Shown piece by piece: positions 1 through 8,542 of a stretch of 49,512 nucleotides of DNA. This stretch comes from Acidobacteria bacterium UBA2990. GTDB lineage: Bacteria; Acidobacteriota; Vicinamibacteria; Vicinamibacterales; UBA8438. The position numbers were made by a program, and so were the translations under genes. Position 1 is the stretch's first letter. Each line of letters starts with the position of its first letter. Location of the stretch: NCBI GenBank assembly GCA_002347025.1, contig DEAE01000004.1, forward strand, positions 33,569 to 83,080. The letters run 5' to 3'. Below the pieces are notes generated by a model. It saw nothing but the letters and a program-made list of their open reading frames with translations, was not told the DNA's origin and made no database searches.

Positions 1-1509
1 CCGTGTACAAGTTCGGCACGTCGAGAGGCCATTAAAGATCTCCCGCCACGAGTGCCAGTCCCGGTTGACCTCTCCGAAGACAGAGACTGGTCCGCTCAGT
101 CAGACCTCGAGATCCAACTTCACCGACAACCCGCCCGCAGCGCGGTTAGGCGCAAGGCAAAACTGAGACGACTTCGCCGAGCTCTGGAATCAGGGTCTGC
201 ACTCATTGGAATACTGGACACTAAGGACCAAGAACTCAAGCAATTGGCTGTAGCAACTGACAATTCTGACCCTCGTCTTGCATGGCTGTGCAGAATGGGG
301 CCCAAATGGAAACAAGCGGGACAAAAGACACTAATCTTCGCTGCGCACCGAGAAACGCTCGAGCTCATCAAAACCAAAATGCGTCAGCAGGCACAATTAC
401 GAGTTGGCCTATTTCATGAGGACCTATCTCCGGCACAGCGTGACATTGAGGTGGCCCAGTTCAGGGTCCAGGATGGACCATCGATCTTAGTTTCAACTGA
501 ATGCGGCGGAGAGGGACGTAATTTTGAGTTCTGCACGAGATTGGTGCTCTTCGATCTGCCATGGAATCCAACGACGGTCGAACAACGAATAGGGAGGCTT
601 GATCGTATAGGCAGACGCGTCCCAGTTGAAATTGTGTATTTCCGGCCGTCCTCAAGATTCGGAGCAGCAATCGCCAGGTTATACGAATCCCTTGGTCTTT
701 TTCAGAAGCCACTGGGTGGAATGGAGCGCCGTCTGGACCACGTTCAACCTGCCATCGAAGAGATGGTGCTCTCCGATACCCGATCCGTAAATTCATCCAT
801 CCTGACCACAATCGCAATGGAGGCACAACAAAGAGGCGACAAGATGAATGACGCCGCCCTACACGAGTTACACCGTCACCCCTATCGATCTGAGATGGCC
901 GAATCGATACTCTCTCGGCTGCCTGATGACTTGGAGGAGTTAATTCAAGAAGTTGTCTTGGCCTCGGCGGAGGACCTTAACCTTGATGTCGAAGAACATC
1001 AAGGGGGCCAACGTTATTCGATCGAGTTGGGAAGCAGGGCTCGGGTGGATAGCCTACCTGGCGTACCGGCCGGATCCAGCTTTCTAGGTACATTCGACCG
1101 CGAAGAGGCTGTCCAGGACGAAAGCATCGATTTTTTCAGTTCTGGACACCCTCTGGTAGAGGGCATCCTTGAACATCTCGACGACGCGCGAACAGGCCGC
1201 GTCGCCTTCTTGCACCTCAGTGGCCCAGAAGAAGGCTTTGGACTTCTAGCTCTTTATAAAAACGGGCCAACGTTCAATGCTGTGGCTATCGATCACAACG
1301 GTCGCCAACGTCCAGAATGGGCCAACCTACTCACTCAGCGCCCCATCAGAAGCCGTCGTATAAATGCCAAACGCTGGATCACACAATCAGAATGGCCAGC
1401 TTTAATCCGCCGCATGGTGGATCAATTAAATGGCCAAGCTAAACCGGTAGCAGTTGCTGCCTTCCGGCTAGATAAAAGATTGGCTGCGCCTAAGAACCCG
1501 ACTTCCTAA
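1..1509 (+). CDS. RapA-like SNF2/superfamily 2 ATPase, C-terminal part (5' end outside window)
   Basis: The reading frame is open from base 1, so the gene starts upstream and only the last 502 residues are visible; a GTG at 52 is probably just an internal codon. The visible part holds the second RecA-like helicase domain: a motif IV region (LIFAAHRETLELI), a motif V-like stretch (STECGGEGRNFEFC) and motif VI (EQRIGRLDRIGR). The run GGEGRNF followed by FDLPWNP and the QRIGRLDRIG box closely follows E. coli RapA, the RNA-polymerase-recycling SNF2 protein. The last ~280 residues lack an obvious motif and sit where RapA has its C-terminal domain. Walker A and B would lie upstream, so activity cannot be judged. 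It could instead be a SNF2 helicase of another subfamily, including defence-associated ones; no partner genes are visible. Helicase identity is firm, the RapA assignment moderate. Confidence 0.8.
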   Translation, partial: PCTSSARREAIKDLPPRVPVPVDLSEDRDWSAQSDLEIQLHRQPARSAVRRKAKLRRLRRALESGSALIGILDTKDQELKQLAVATDNSDPRLAWLCRMGPKWKQAGQKTLIFAAHRETLELIKTKMRQQAQLRVGLFHEDLSPAQRDIEVAQFRVQDGPSILVSTECGGEGRNFEFCTRLVLFDLPWNPTTVEQRIGRLDRIGRRVPVEIVYFRPSSRFGAAIARLYESLGLFQKPLGGMERRLDHVQPAIEEMVLSDTRSVNSSILTTIAMEAQQRGDKMNDAALHELHRHPYRSEMAESILSRLPDDLEELIQEVVLASAEDLNLDVEEHQGGQRYSIELGSRARVDSLPGVPAGSSFLGTFDREEAVQDESIDFFSSGHPLVEGILEHLDDARTGRVAFLHLSGPEEGFGLLALYKNGPTFNAVAIDHNGRQRPEWANLLTQRPIRSRRINAKRWITQSEWPALIRRMVDQLNGQAKPVAVAAFRLDKRLAAPKNPTS

Positions 1510-1673
1510 CTGAGCGACTCTACAACCGCCAACGCATAACCAGGATCCATCTGGAGTCCAAGGACCAACAAAATCTACACCTAGGACTCCTCGATATCCT
1601 CAATCACCTAAGATGACCATTCCAGACCACACCACCTGGCCCAAAACACCAACACATGGGAGCAGACAGACGA

Positions 1674-1702
1674 CACACCACTGTTAGGCTTCTGGTGGTG
1701 TG
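1674..1702. repeat. 8-bp inverted repeat upstream of the quinoprotein dehydrogenase
   Basis: The arms cacaccac (1674-1681) and gtggtgtg (1695-1702) are exact reverse complements with a 13-base spacer. They sit about 90 bases before the start of the PQQ dehydrogenase, inside the 283-bp gap after the helicase. No T-run follows, so a simple terminator is unlikely; an operator or mRNA leader structure is possible. A TACAAT hexamer at 1728-1733 could be a -10 box, but no good -35 is seen. The rest of 1510-1792 shows no gene. Confidence 0.4.
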
Positions 1703-1792
1703 CTACAGTGTGTTAAATAGAACCCGCTACAATTGTAAGCAGAACTGAAGTCGTCCAGTTCTTTTCAGGCACATTGCCGAGGGAGAGTAGCG

Positions 1793-3442
1793 ATGATGTT
1801 ATGCCACCGCCTGTTCATACTCACAACAGTGTTCACGGTCGGGTTAATTCTGAGCCCTCTGCATACCCAAAGTCAGACCACCGACAACACCGCTTTGCCG
1901 TTCAATGAAGTGACACCTGAACGTCTCCTCAATGCTGAAGATGAACCTCAGAACTGGCTCATGTACTCTGGCAGCTACAAGAGCCAACGATATAGTCGTC
2001 TTGACCAGATTCAAGGCCAGACCGTTGGCGACCTTGAAATCCAATGGGTCTACCAACTTCGAGTACTCGATCGAGCCGAAACCACACCACTTGTGGTCGA
2101 TGGTGTTATGTACATAACCGAATCGCCAAGTACTGTGATCGCGGTTGACGCCGCCACAGGACGAACCTACTGGCGCTATCAGCACGAATTGCCAGACGAC
2201 ATGGTTTTCTGCTGCGGAAGAAACAACCGCGGTGTCGCCGTTCAGGGCGACCGTATAATTATGAGCACCCTCGATGCACATTTGGTGGCACTCGACGCTA
2301 AAACCGGCAGTGTTCTCTGGCAGATCCAAGTCGCGGAAGCCTCTTCTGGTTACAGTAAGACCGCTGCTCCACTCATCGTAGGCGACAAGATCTTCACCGG
2401 CATCGCCGGTGGCGAATATGGTATTCGTGGCCTGATCGATGCCTACGATCTGGAGACCGGGACCCGGACATGGCGGTTCAACACGACCCCTGGACCAGAC
2501 AATCCAGACAATCGCACTTGGTCTGGTGATTCATGGCGTACAGGCGGAGCAGCAACTTGGATGACTGGCTCCTATGACCCTGAATTAAATCTCGTCTACT
2601 GGGGGACCGGCAATCCAGGACCTGACTATGACGGAACGGTGAGAGAGGGAGATAACCTTTACTCCGATTCGGTTGTCGCTCTCGACGCCGATACCGGAGA
2701 ACTCAAATGGTATTTCCAGTTCACGCCACACGACATCCATGATTGGGACTCAACACAAATTCCTATCCTTGCGGACACGACGTTCGAGGGAGAGCAACGG
2801 AAACTGATGCTCTTCCCTAACCGCAATGCCTTCTTCTATGTGCTGGACAGAGAGACAGGGGAATTCCTATTAGGCACGCCCTACGCTAAACAAACTTGGG
2901 CCGAGCGTCTAGACGACGATGGACGACCTGTGCTCATTCCCAACATGGAGCCCACTCCGGAAGGCACGGTCGTCTCTCCAGCTATCACGGGCGGATCAAA
3001 CTGGTGGTCACCAAGCTACAGCCCTCGCACGGATCTCCTGTATGTGATGGCCTATGACGCCGAAACCCGCTATTTCCTCCGCAAAACCGCTTACGAGGAG
3101 GGCGACAGCTTTCGCGCAGGTGGTGGACTGTCACCAGAACCAGTAGAAAGTTATCATAGAGCTGTCCGCGCTATCTCACCCCAAACCGGCGCCAGGCGTT
3201 GGGAGTTTCCAGTTGATCCCCGTTCAACATCGGGTTTGCTTTCAACAGCAGGAGATCTCGTTTTTGGTGGCACCGCAGACGGGTCTTTTTTCGCCTTAGA
3301 TGCGTTTACTGGTGAGGAACTCTGGTACAAAAATATCGGCGGCCGGGTCCACGCTGGACCAATGACATACGCGGTCAATGGGAGACAATTTGTCGCTATT
3401 GCAGCCGGTAACGCAATTTTCTCATTTGCACTTCCTCAGTAA
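1793..3442 (+). CDS. Secreted PQQ-dependent alcohol dehydrogenase with lanthanide-type metal site
   Basis: This is a quinoprotein alcohol dehydrogenase of 549 residues, about the usual length of single-domain types without fused cytochrome c. A signal peptide covers about residues 1-27, so it acts in the periplasm. Eight-bladed propeller repeats (DAxTGxxxW) run through the protein. The vicinal cysteine pair Cys140-Cys141, followed by NNRGVA, is the family hallmark. By family position the metal ligands are Glu208 (GGEYGIRG), Asn274 (GTGNPGP) and catalytic Asp317 (HDIHDWD). Asp319 lies two residues after the catalytic Asp, which in the XoxF/ExaF/PedH groups marks lanthanide rather than calcium use. 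The start is supported by GAGGGAG about 6-13 bases upstream of the first ATG; a second ATG follows directly. The esterase gene follows 58 bases downstream. The substrate is unknown but probably an alcohol; electrons would pass to a cytochrome c not present here. Confidence 0.9.
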   Translation: MMLCHRLFILTTVFTVGLILSPLHTQSQTTDNTALPFNEVTPERLLNAEDEPQNWLMYSGSYKSQRYSRLDQIQGQTVGDLEIQWVYQLRVLDRAETTPLVVDGVMYITESPSTVIAVDAATGRTYWRYQHELPDDMVFCCGRNNRGVAVQGDRIIMSTLDAHLVALDAKTGSVLWQIQVAEASSGYSKTAAPLIVGDKIFTGIAGGEYGIRGLIDAYDLETGTRTWRFNTTPGPDNPDNRTWSGDSWRTGGAATWMTGSYDPELNLVYWGTGNPGPDYDGTVREGDNLYSDSVVALDADTGELKWYFQFTPHDIHDWDSTQIPILADTTFEGEQRKLMLFPNRNAFFYVLDRETGEFLLGTPYAKQTWAERLDDDGRPVLIPNMEPTPEGTVVSPAITGGSNWWSPSYSPRTDLLYVMAYDAETRYFLRKTAYEEGDSFRAGGGLSPEPVESYHRAVRAISPQTGARRWEFPVDPRSTSGLLSTAGDLVFGGTADGSFFALDAFTGEELWYKNIGGRVHAGPMTYAVNGRQFVAIAAGNAIFSFALPQ

Positions 3443-3500
3443 ACCCGAAGGGCGTATCAAGCACGCCACCGGAGTGGCATACCTATCACCGGGAACCTTT

Positions 3501-4319
3501 ATGAAACCTATGCAACTTATTAGCTGGTCCGGAACAACTTTGCTCACGCTAGCCTTAATAATGGGTGGGGCTACCTCAGAACTTTTTGCACAACGGGAAG
3601 CTCGAGACAACGAATATGCTGTCAACGATCCCCGCGTCCAGCATCGCTCATATGTAATGGATGACACCGGCGAAACGCTCCCTTACGGCCTGTTTATTCC
3701 AACCAGCTACGACCCCGCTAAGCCGATTCCATTGATGGTCTCCCTTCATGGAGCCGGACGCCAATATGACTGGCTTATGAACTATGCCGGCTTTCTCGAT
3801 TTAGCCGAGCAACATGAATACGTGGTGGTTACACCTCTTGGCTACACCCGGCGTGGAGGCTACGGTTATCGTGGCAACTCGACACAAGATCAGCTGGCAG
3901 AGCAGGACGTCATGAATGTCTTGCGGATGGTCACCGACGAACTCAACATCGATGAGCACCGGATCTATCTTTGGGGCCACTCCATGGGAGGAGCAGGCAC
4001 CTATTATCTTGCAAGCCGATATCCAGATACCTGGGCAGGTTTAGCAGCGGTCGCCGGAGGCAGCCTCACCGCAGACTACGTGGATGCCCAAGCGATCCGC
4101 CACATTCCGTTCCTCGTGATCCAAGGAACCGATGATCAAACAGTACCTGTAGCAGGCGCTCGTAGTTCAGTCAAGAGAATGCAAGAACTGGGGATGCAAC
4201 ATCTCTATATTGAAATACCCGGTGGAGACCACTCACTTTTTATCTCTCGGGACCCGGAGGTTGTCGAACACCTGTTCTCGTTCTTTAACCTCGTAGCAAA
4301 GCCACATACCCACCCCTAA
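3501..4319 (+). CDS. Secreted alpha/beta-hydrolase, PHB-depolymerase/feruloyl-esterase-like
   Basis: A 272-residue hydrolase with a signal peptide (about residues 1-31, ending LFA-QRE). The fold is shown by the oxyanion region SLHGAGR (81-87), the nucleophile elbow GHSMGG with Ser161, an acid in GTDDQTVPV (Asp211 or Asp212) and His244 in GGDHSLF. The pattern resembles the LpqC/polyhydroxybutyrate depolymerase-like esterases, which cleave short esters or polymer ends outside the cell. The frame extends upstream to 3378, but that part overlaps the dehydrogenase and carries no signal sequence; the ATG at 3501 puts a clean signal peptide at the N-terminus. It may be cotranscribed with the dehydrogenase, with the esterase releasing an alcohol that the dehydrogenase oxidises; this is inference. 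The substrate cannot be read from sequence. Confidence 0.85.
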   Translation: MKPMQLISWSGTTLLTLALIMGGATSELFAQREARDNEYAVNDPRVQHRSYVMDDTGETLPYGLFIPTSYDPAKPIPLMVSLHGAGRQYDWLMNYAGFLDLAEQHEYVVVTPLGYTRRGGYGYRGNSTQDQLAEQDVMNVLRMVTDELNIDEHRIYLWGHSMGGAGTYYLASRYPDTWAGLAAVAGGSLTADYVDAQAIRHIPFLVIQGTDDQTVPVAGARSSVKRMQELGMQHLYIEIPGGDHSLFISRDPEVVEHLFSFFNLVAKPHTHP

Positions 4320-4325
4320 AGGGAA

Positions 4326-4355
4326 CCAGCCTAAGGGCGATTGCCCTCAGCCTGG
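4326..4355. terminator. Possible bidirectional terminator hairpin between convergent genes
   Basis: Between the converging esterase and lactate permease genes, agggc (4334-4338) pairs with gccct (4343-4347) around a 4-base loop, flanked by ccag (4326-4329) and ctgg (4352-4355). No clear T-run follows, so this is a structure call with weak support for termination. Confidence 0.3.
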
Positions 4356-4396
4356 TCACCTTGTTCGATAGTCCCGAACGCTCCAAGGCAAGAGAA

Positions 4397-6037
4397 TCAG
4401 ATCTGAGGCACAAATTGTGGCAAAACATAGGCGAAGATCATCGTCACTATCGCCATAGAGACTGCCAGAATGATGCTATGTCGAAGTGTTATTCGGAACA
4501 GGCGACCTTCTTCTGACGATGCCATACCGGTCGCCGCAACCGCAACAGCGATACTTTGAAGCGAGATCATCTTACCCATCACTCCAGTGGCGGCATTCGT
4601 AGAGGCCGTCAGGACTGGGTTAAGGCCAAGGGCATTGGCAGTGACAACCTGGAGCGTCCCAAACAGCGCATTCGAAGAGGTATCGCTTCCGGTCAGAAAA
4701 ACACCGGTCCAGCCCAGCATTGCACTAAAGAAAGGAAATACCACACCGGTTTCTGCAAAGGCTAGCCCCAACGTCGAGGTCATACCGGCATAATTCATCA
4801 AAAACGCCAGTGCCAACACTGAGGCGATGGTCAGCAAAGGCTTTGACAGCTGCTTCAACACCGCCGCCACAATGTCGAAAAACTTCCTTGGCGACATGCC
4901 AAGCAGGAGAGAAGCTGCGAATGCGGACAAGAAACAGGAAGTTCCAGCCGCCGACAGCCACGGAAAACCATACACAGCCGGGTAAGGTGACGGCTCGGGA
5001 GTCAGTGGTGGCACTCTGGTAATCAGGTTATGAAGACCAGGCACTTCAATCGCAAGACTCAACGTATTCAAGGCAGCCTGGACTGGAGGGAAACGCCAGA
5101 CAAGCACAAAAGCGACAAGTAGAATATACGGGCTCCAAGCAGAAACAATATCGCCAGTGGCATGGGCGCGGCGTTCTTTAGTAACTTTGACATCCCCTTC
5201 AAGACGAAAAACGTTTGCCGGTTTCCAAGCCTTCATAGCTAATACCATCGCCACCAGAGCCGCAATCGAAGCCAAAATGACAGCCAGTTCTGGCCCCATG
5301 GTATTTGTCACCGCAAACAAAACCACAGCAAATGTGACCGAACAAGCGGCAACCTGTGGCAGCACCTCAAGAGCGCGACTGAAACCCGACATAATCACAA
5401 CCATGTACGCTGGAATGATGATAGCTATCAGGGCACATAAACGCCCTGTCATGGAACTAAGGGCATCCATCGGCAGCCCTGTGGTCCCAGCCAGCGTCAC
5501 CACAGGAATTCCCAGTGAACCGAACGCCACTGGCGCTGTGTTGGCCACTAAACAAATAAACGCCGCGTAGAAAGGAGAGAATCCAAGACCGGTCAGCATC
5601 GCAGCTGCAACAGCTACAGGTGTACCAAATCCAGCCGCCCCTTCTATGAAAGCCCCAAACGCAAAGCCGATCAGCACCGCCTGTAGTCGGCGGTCGTCAC
5701 TAAGCGACCCAATCGAATCTTTGATGATCTCAAACTTACCGGTCTCCAACGTGACGCGATAAAGGATCAAGGAGGCGATAACAATCCATCCAATCGGAAA
5801 CAAGCCAAAGGCTGCTCCGTAGACCATTGAGGGAGCGGCCAACTGAATCGGCATCTCAAACAGAACAACCGCCAAGACCAAGGCCACCCCAAGTGCAGTA
5901 AGCCCAGCAATCCAGCTAGGCTTACGCTTAACCCCCAACATATAAAAGAGAATAACTAAAGGTATGGCCGCTATCAGAGTGGACCAACCAAGGCTATCTG
6001 CTACAGGTGAGTAGTTTTGTTCCCACATGCTCAACAT
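4397..6037 (-). CDS. lldP: L-lactate permease (LctP family)
   Basis: A polytopic inner-membrane protein of about 546 residues with roughly a dozen hydrophobic segments. The N-terminus MWEQNYSPVADSLGWSTLIAAIPL matches the LldP/GlcA pattern (W-x-Q-N-Y near the start). Conserved family blocks include GAFIEGAAGFGTPVAVAAA and FLTGSDTSSNALFG. The family carries out proton-linked import of lactate, sometimes glycolate. Several in-frame ATGs crowd the start (6046, 6037, 6028); a GGAG lies 11 bases before the one at 6037, which I chose, but 6028 gives the classical MWEQNY start. It stands alone on the minus strand after a 230-bp gap. The FAD/Fe-S 2-hydroxyacid dehydrogenase at 18425-21307 could use the imported acid, but the two are 12 kb apart. 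Confidence 0.9.
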   Translation of the reverse strand: MLSMWEQNYSPVADSLGWSTLIAAIPLVILFYMLGVKRKPSWIAGLTALGVALVLAVVLFEMPIQLAAPSMVYGAAFGLFPIGWIVIASLILYRVTLETGKFEIIKDSIGSLSDDRRLQAVLIGFAFGAFIEGAAGFGTPVAVAAAMLTGLGFSPFYAAFICLVANTAPVAFGSLGIPVVTLAGTTGLPMDALSSMTGRLCALIAIIIPAYMVVIMSGFSRALEVLPQVAACSVTFAVVLFAVTNTMGPELAVILASIAALVAMVLAMKAWKPANVFRLEGDVKVTKERRAHATGDIVSAWSPYILLVAFVLVWRFPPVQAALNTLSLAIEVPGLHNLITRVPPLTPEPSPYPAVYGFPWLSAAGTSCFLSAFAASLLLGMSPRKFFDIVAAVLKQLSKPLLTIASVLALAFLMNYAGMTSTLGLAFAETGVVFPFFSAMLGWTGVFLTGSDTSSNALFGTLQVVTANALGLNPVLTASTNAATGVMGKMISLQSIAVAVAATGMASSEEGRLFRITLRHSIILAVSMAIVTMIFAYVLPQFVPQI

Positions 6038-6267
6038 GGTCAACATGCTCCGAAGGTTTGTGGCGGGCCGAAGCACCGCGTTGCAAGGATCAAGAGAAAC
6101 CCAACCATCCGTCTGCTTTTCCTACCATTCCAGATGACCACGACAAACTGCAAAAAAACGGCTGTGTCCCCCTTACAGAAACTTACTTTTGGAACCCACA
6201 AGTTCAAGAATGTCGATTATAGGTGATCGTTGAGCCTTCAACTGTTCCATTCCGCTCACGCCGTCGC

Positions 6268-7170
6268 CTAGCGGGTCTCCTTACGACGCTCTTCAGCTCG
6301 AGCCCCTCTAAGAATCAAGGGCATACTGTAGTTGCCTTCATGACAGGCATTTTCGTAAACAGGGCCAACCGCACGCCTGATCGGAAAGGCGACAGTCCAT
6401 GGCCCTGCAAACGATTCGGCATCATCCATGGTGAATTCGTACTCTAGAGTATTCGCATCGCCCACACGAAATCGTTCGATGACTCGCATATTGGGACCAC
6501 TCCCTTGAAGCGTCCAAGCTCCATTGAAGTTTCTGGTTTCCACCACAAGGGTCTCGCCCTCCCAGTAACCCCGTGAACGCCCCTGCCACTGACGAACAGA
6601 GTCAGCCAATTTACGTCCACCAGTCAATGGAATCAAGCGAACATCTGAGTTCTGCTCGTGAAGGATAGCAACGTAATCTGGTGTCTGAAATATCTGGGCA
6701 AGACGGTTTGGAGCCACAGCCAGCAAGGGCACCGTACGCCCCATGATGCACCGTTCGTAACGCTCCCGATCCTCAGGTCCGTCAGCTTGCCGCAGGCGAG
6801 AGGCAATTCCGAGGACCTGCTGGCGACGTTGAGCAGCTGTCGTCATCCGCGGGAGCCTACCGGTTGACGGGTCAACTACCAACGAGGTCCGACCATCTGT
6901 TAGTTCCCCAGGTTCCCACCAATCCGCGTTCAACTGCAGGTCTCGCTCGCGGCCAATAGAAGCATGTCGTTGGACGAGATATGCCCCAATTTCTCCAGGT
7001 CCCAATACTGGCTTACTCGCAAGTGACCGAGGACGCTGCAGCGGTGTAGTGGAGCGATATTCCCAATACCCGCTGAAATCCGGCACTCCCCAGGCCGTAC
7101 GACGGGGCTCAACAGACTGGCCCGAGGTCGCCACAGGCAACAAAAGTATAAGCCCCAATAAGGTTCGCAT
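6268..7170 (-). CDS. Secreted protein of unknown function
   Basis: About 300 residues with an N-terminal signal peptide (MRTLLGLILLLPVATSGQS). The mature protein begins with a WGVPDFSGYWEYRS block, a pattern often seen in secreted proteins of acidobacterial and proteobacterial genomes that have no assigned function. Further on are an Arg-rich stretch, DRERYERCIMGRTVP, and VIERFRVGDANTLEYEFTMDD, which looks like a beta-rich lipocalin-type segment; that reading is inference. A GTG at 7179 is in frame, but the ATG at 7170 gives a cleaner signal peptide. It is the last gene of the minus-strand secreted catabolic block that begins with the VOC gene and follows the M19 dipeptidase by 112 bases. I cannot assign a reaction. 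Confidence 0.75.
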   Translation of the reverse strand: MRTLLGLILLLPVATSGQSVEPRRTAWGVPDFSGYWEYRSTTPLQRPRSLASKPVLGPGEIGAYLVQRHASIGRERDLQLNADWWEPGELTDGRTSLVVDPSTGRLPRMTTAAQRRQQVLGIASRLRQADGPEDRERYERCIMGRTVPLLAVAPNRLAQIFQTPDYVAILHEQNSDVRLIPLTGGRKLADSVRQWQGRSRGYWEGETLVVETRNFNGAWTLQGSGPNMRVIERFRVGDANTLEYEFTMDDAESFAGPWTVAFPIRRAVGPVYENACHEGNYSMPLILRGARAEERRKETR

Positions 7171-7282
7171 CCTAGACACCTACAGTCTCCACATTGAGAC
7201 AACTACTTCGTAAACCTAGCCTAGCCTACTCGATTGCACCTTCTAAACACAGGAAACGCTCGGACTCACCTATATTCCCCAG

Positions 7283-8482
7283 CTATTCGGCAGCCCCTTC
7301 AGCCTGCCGCATCACCCTCAGAACGTTGCCTCCCATCACTTTCCCAACATCTTCATCTGAAAATCCTCTGGCTCGCAGGGCAGCAACAAGGTTCGGGGTT
7401 TTCCCGATGTGCTCCAAGCCTTCAGGCACTCTGAGACCCACGCTATCGTAATCACAACCCACACCAACGTGATCGATGCCAGCGGCTGTCGCGGCGTGCT
7501 CAATATGATCCACCAAACGACTCAGCGGGACCTGTCCAATCAACTCAACTCCAGCCACCTCGAGCTTCCAAAGCTCCTCAGACAACCTCCGTTTGTCTTC
7601 GGCGAATGCCCTTCGCACGGCACCTTTTTGCCTATTGATCTCTCTCAACTCTGACATACGGTTTCGGAACTTGTCGTCGAGCATGCCCGCATAGTAGGCC
7701 ACACCGAGTACACCGCCATTCTGAGCAAGAGCCTTAAGCATGTCATCGCTGAGATTTCTCGGATGGTTCGACACCGATCGGCACGCGGCATGGGTATTAA
7801 GAATCGGGACGTTAGATGCGTCAATAGCGTCAAAGAAGGCCCGGTCTGAAGCGTGCGACAAATCAACCATCATGCCAAGCCGATTCATCTCCCGCACCAC
7901 CTTCCGGCCAAAGTCAGTCAGGCCATCTGGACCGTCGTCATATTCAGCCGACCCGACCCAAGGGGTGTTACCGCTGTGAGTCAACCCCATATAGCGAGCA
8001 CCCAACCGGTAGAACTGACGCAACACTTCCAGACTGGAATCGATCATATGTCCACCCTCGATCCCAATCAGGATAGCGACCCTGTCCTCCCGAGATGCTC
8101 GACGCACATCTCCAGATGTGGAAGCCAAGAACAGATCATTCGGATGGCGTGCGACTTCTTCTACGATCACGTCAGTGATGCGCAAAGCATTCTTGACAGC
8201 AGATAACGGCGTCTGGCTGCGTGCAGGAGTTGAAACAGCAAAGAATCCTCCAGTGAGGCCGCCCTGCCGCATCTTGGGGATATCGACGTGTGTATAGGGT
8301 AGGCTCTCCGATAAATTGAGCCCCTCGTTAAGAAGTCTACCCGGCGTATCAACATGCAGGTCAACGTAAAGCAGGTCGACCAATTGGGAGGCTTCAGTCT
8401 CAAGAATCTGGGGCCTCATATAGCTACCAAGCAATGCAACAGAGGACATCCCAAATTCACGCCTAGTCAACTTCGCAGTCAT
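7283..8482 (-). CDS. Membrane dipeptidase, peptidase family M19
   Basis: A 399-residue M19 zinc dipeptidase (renal dipeptidase family). Expected metal-site elements appear in order: His43 and Asp45 in DLHVDTP, Glu142 in IGIEGGH, His210 in MVDLSHAS and His231 in LNTHAACR, then GVGCDYDS near the C-terminus. These enzymes cleave dipeptides, including D-amino-acid-containing and dehydro-dipeptides. The N-terminus TRREFGMSSVALLGS looks like a Tat signal (RR-x-F), so the enzyme is probably exported folded with its metals. The ATG at 8482 has AGAGGGA 8 bases upstream. It lies 60 bases downstream of the glucose-dehydrogenase-like quinoprotein on the same strand and is probably cotranscribed. Confidence 0.9.
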   Translation of the reverse strand: MTAKLTRREFGMSSVALLGSYMRPQILETEASQLVDLLYVDLHVDTPGRLLNEGLNLSESLPYTHVDIPKMRQGGLTGGFFAVSTPARSQTPLSAVKNALRITDVIVEEVARHPNDLFLASTSGDVRRASREDRVAILIGIEGGHMIDSSLEVLRQFYRLGARYMGLTHSGNTPWVGSAEYDDGPDGLTDFGRKVVREMNRLGMMVDLSHASDRAFFDAIDASNVPILNTHAACRSVSNHPRNLSDDMLKALAQNGGVLGVAYYAGMLDDKFRNRMSELREINRQKGAVRRAFAEDKRRLSEELWKLEVAGVELIGQVPLSRLVDHIEHAATAAGIDHVGVGCDYDSVGLRVPEGLEHIGKTPNLVAALRARGFSDEDVGKVMGGNVLRVMRQAEGAAE

Positions 8483-8542
8483 ATCGTCATCCCTCTGGCT
8501 GGATAGGCGTCAATACATTAGCAACCCTATTCCACCGCAAGG

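Noticed and set aside
1..1509. Defence-island reading of the RapA-like fragment
   Set aside because: No methylase, nuclease or other defence gene follows it in the window.
1704..1718. Shared GTGTTAAAT motif near 1709 and 10530 as a common operator of the two quinoprotein genes
   Set aside because: Only one short match each, and its orientation relative to the two genes differs.
3378..3500. Upstream extension of the esterase
   Set aside because: It overlaps the dehydrogenase end and would bury the signal peptide.
5157..5570. Long open frame on the plus strand opposite the lactate permease
   Set aside because: It is antisense to a well-supported transporter, has no known motif and no ribosome-binding site.
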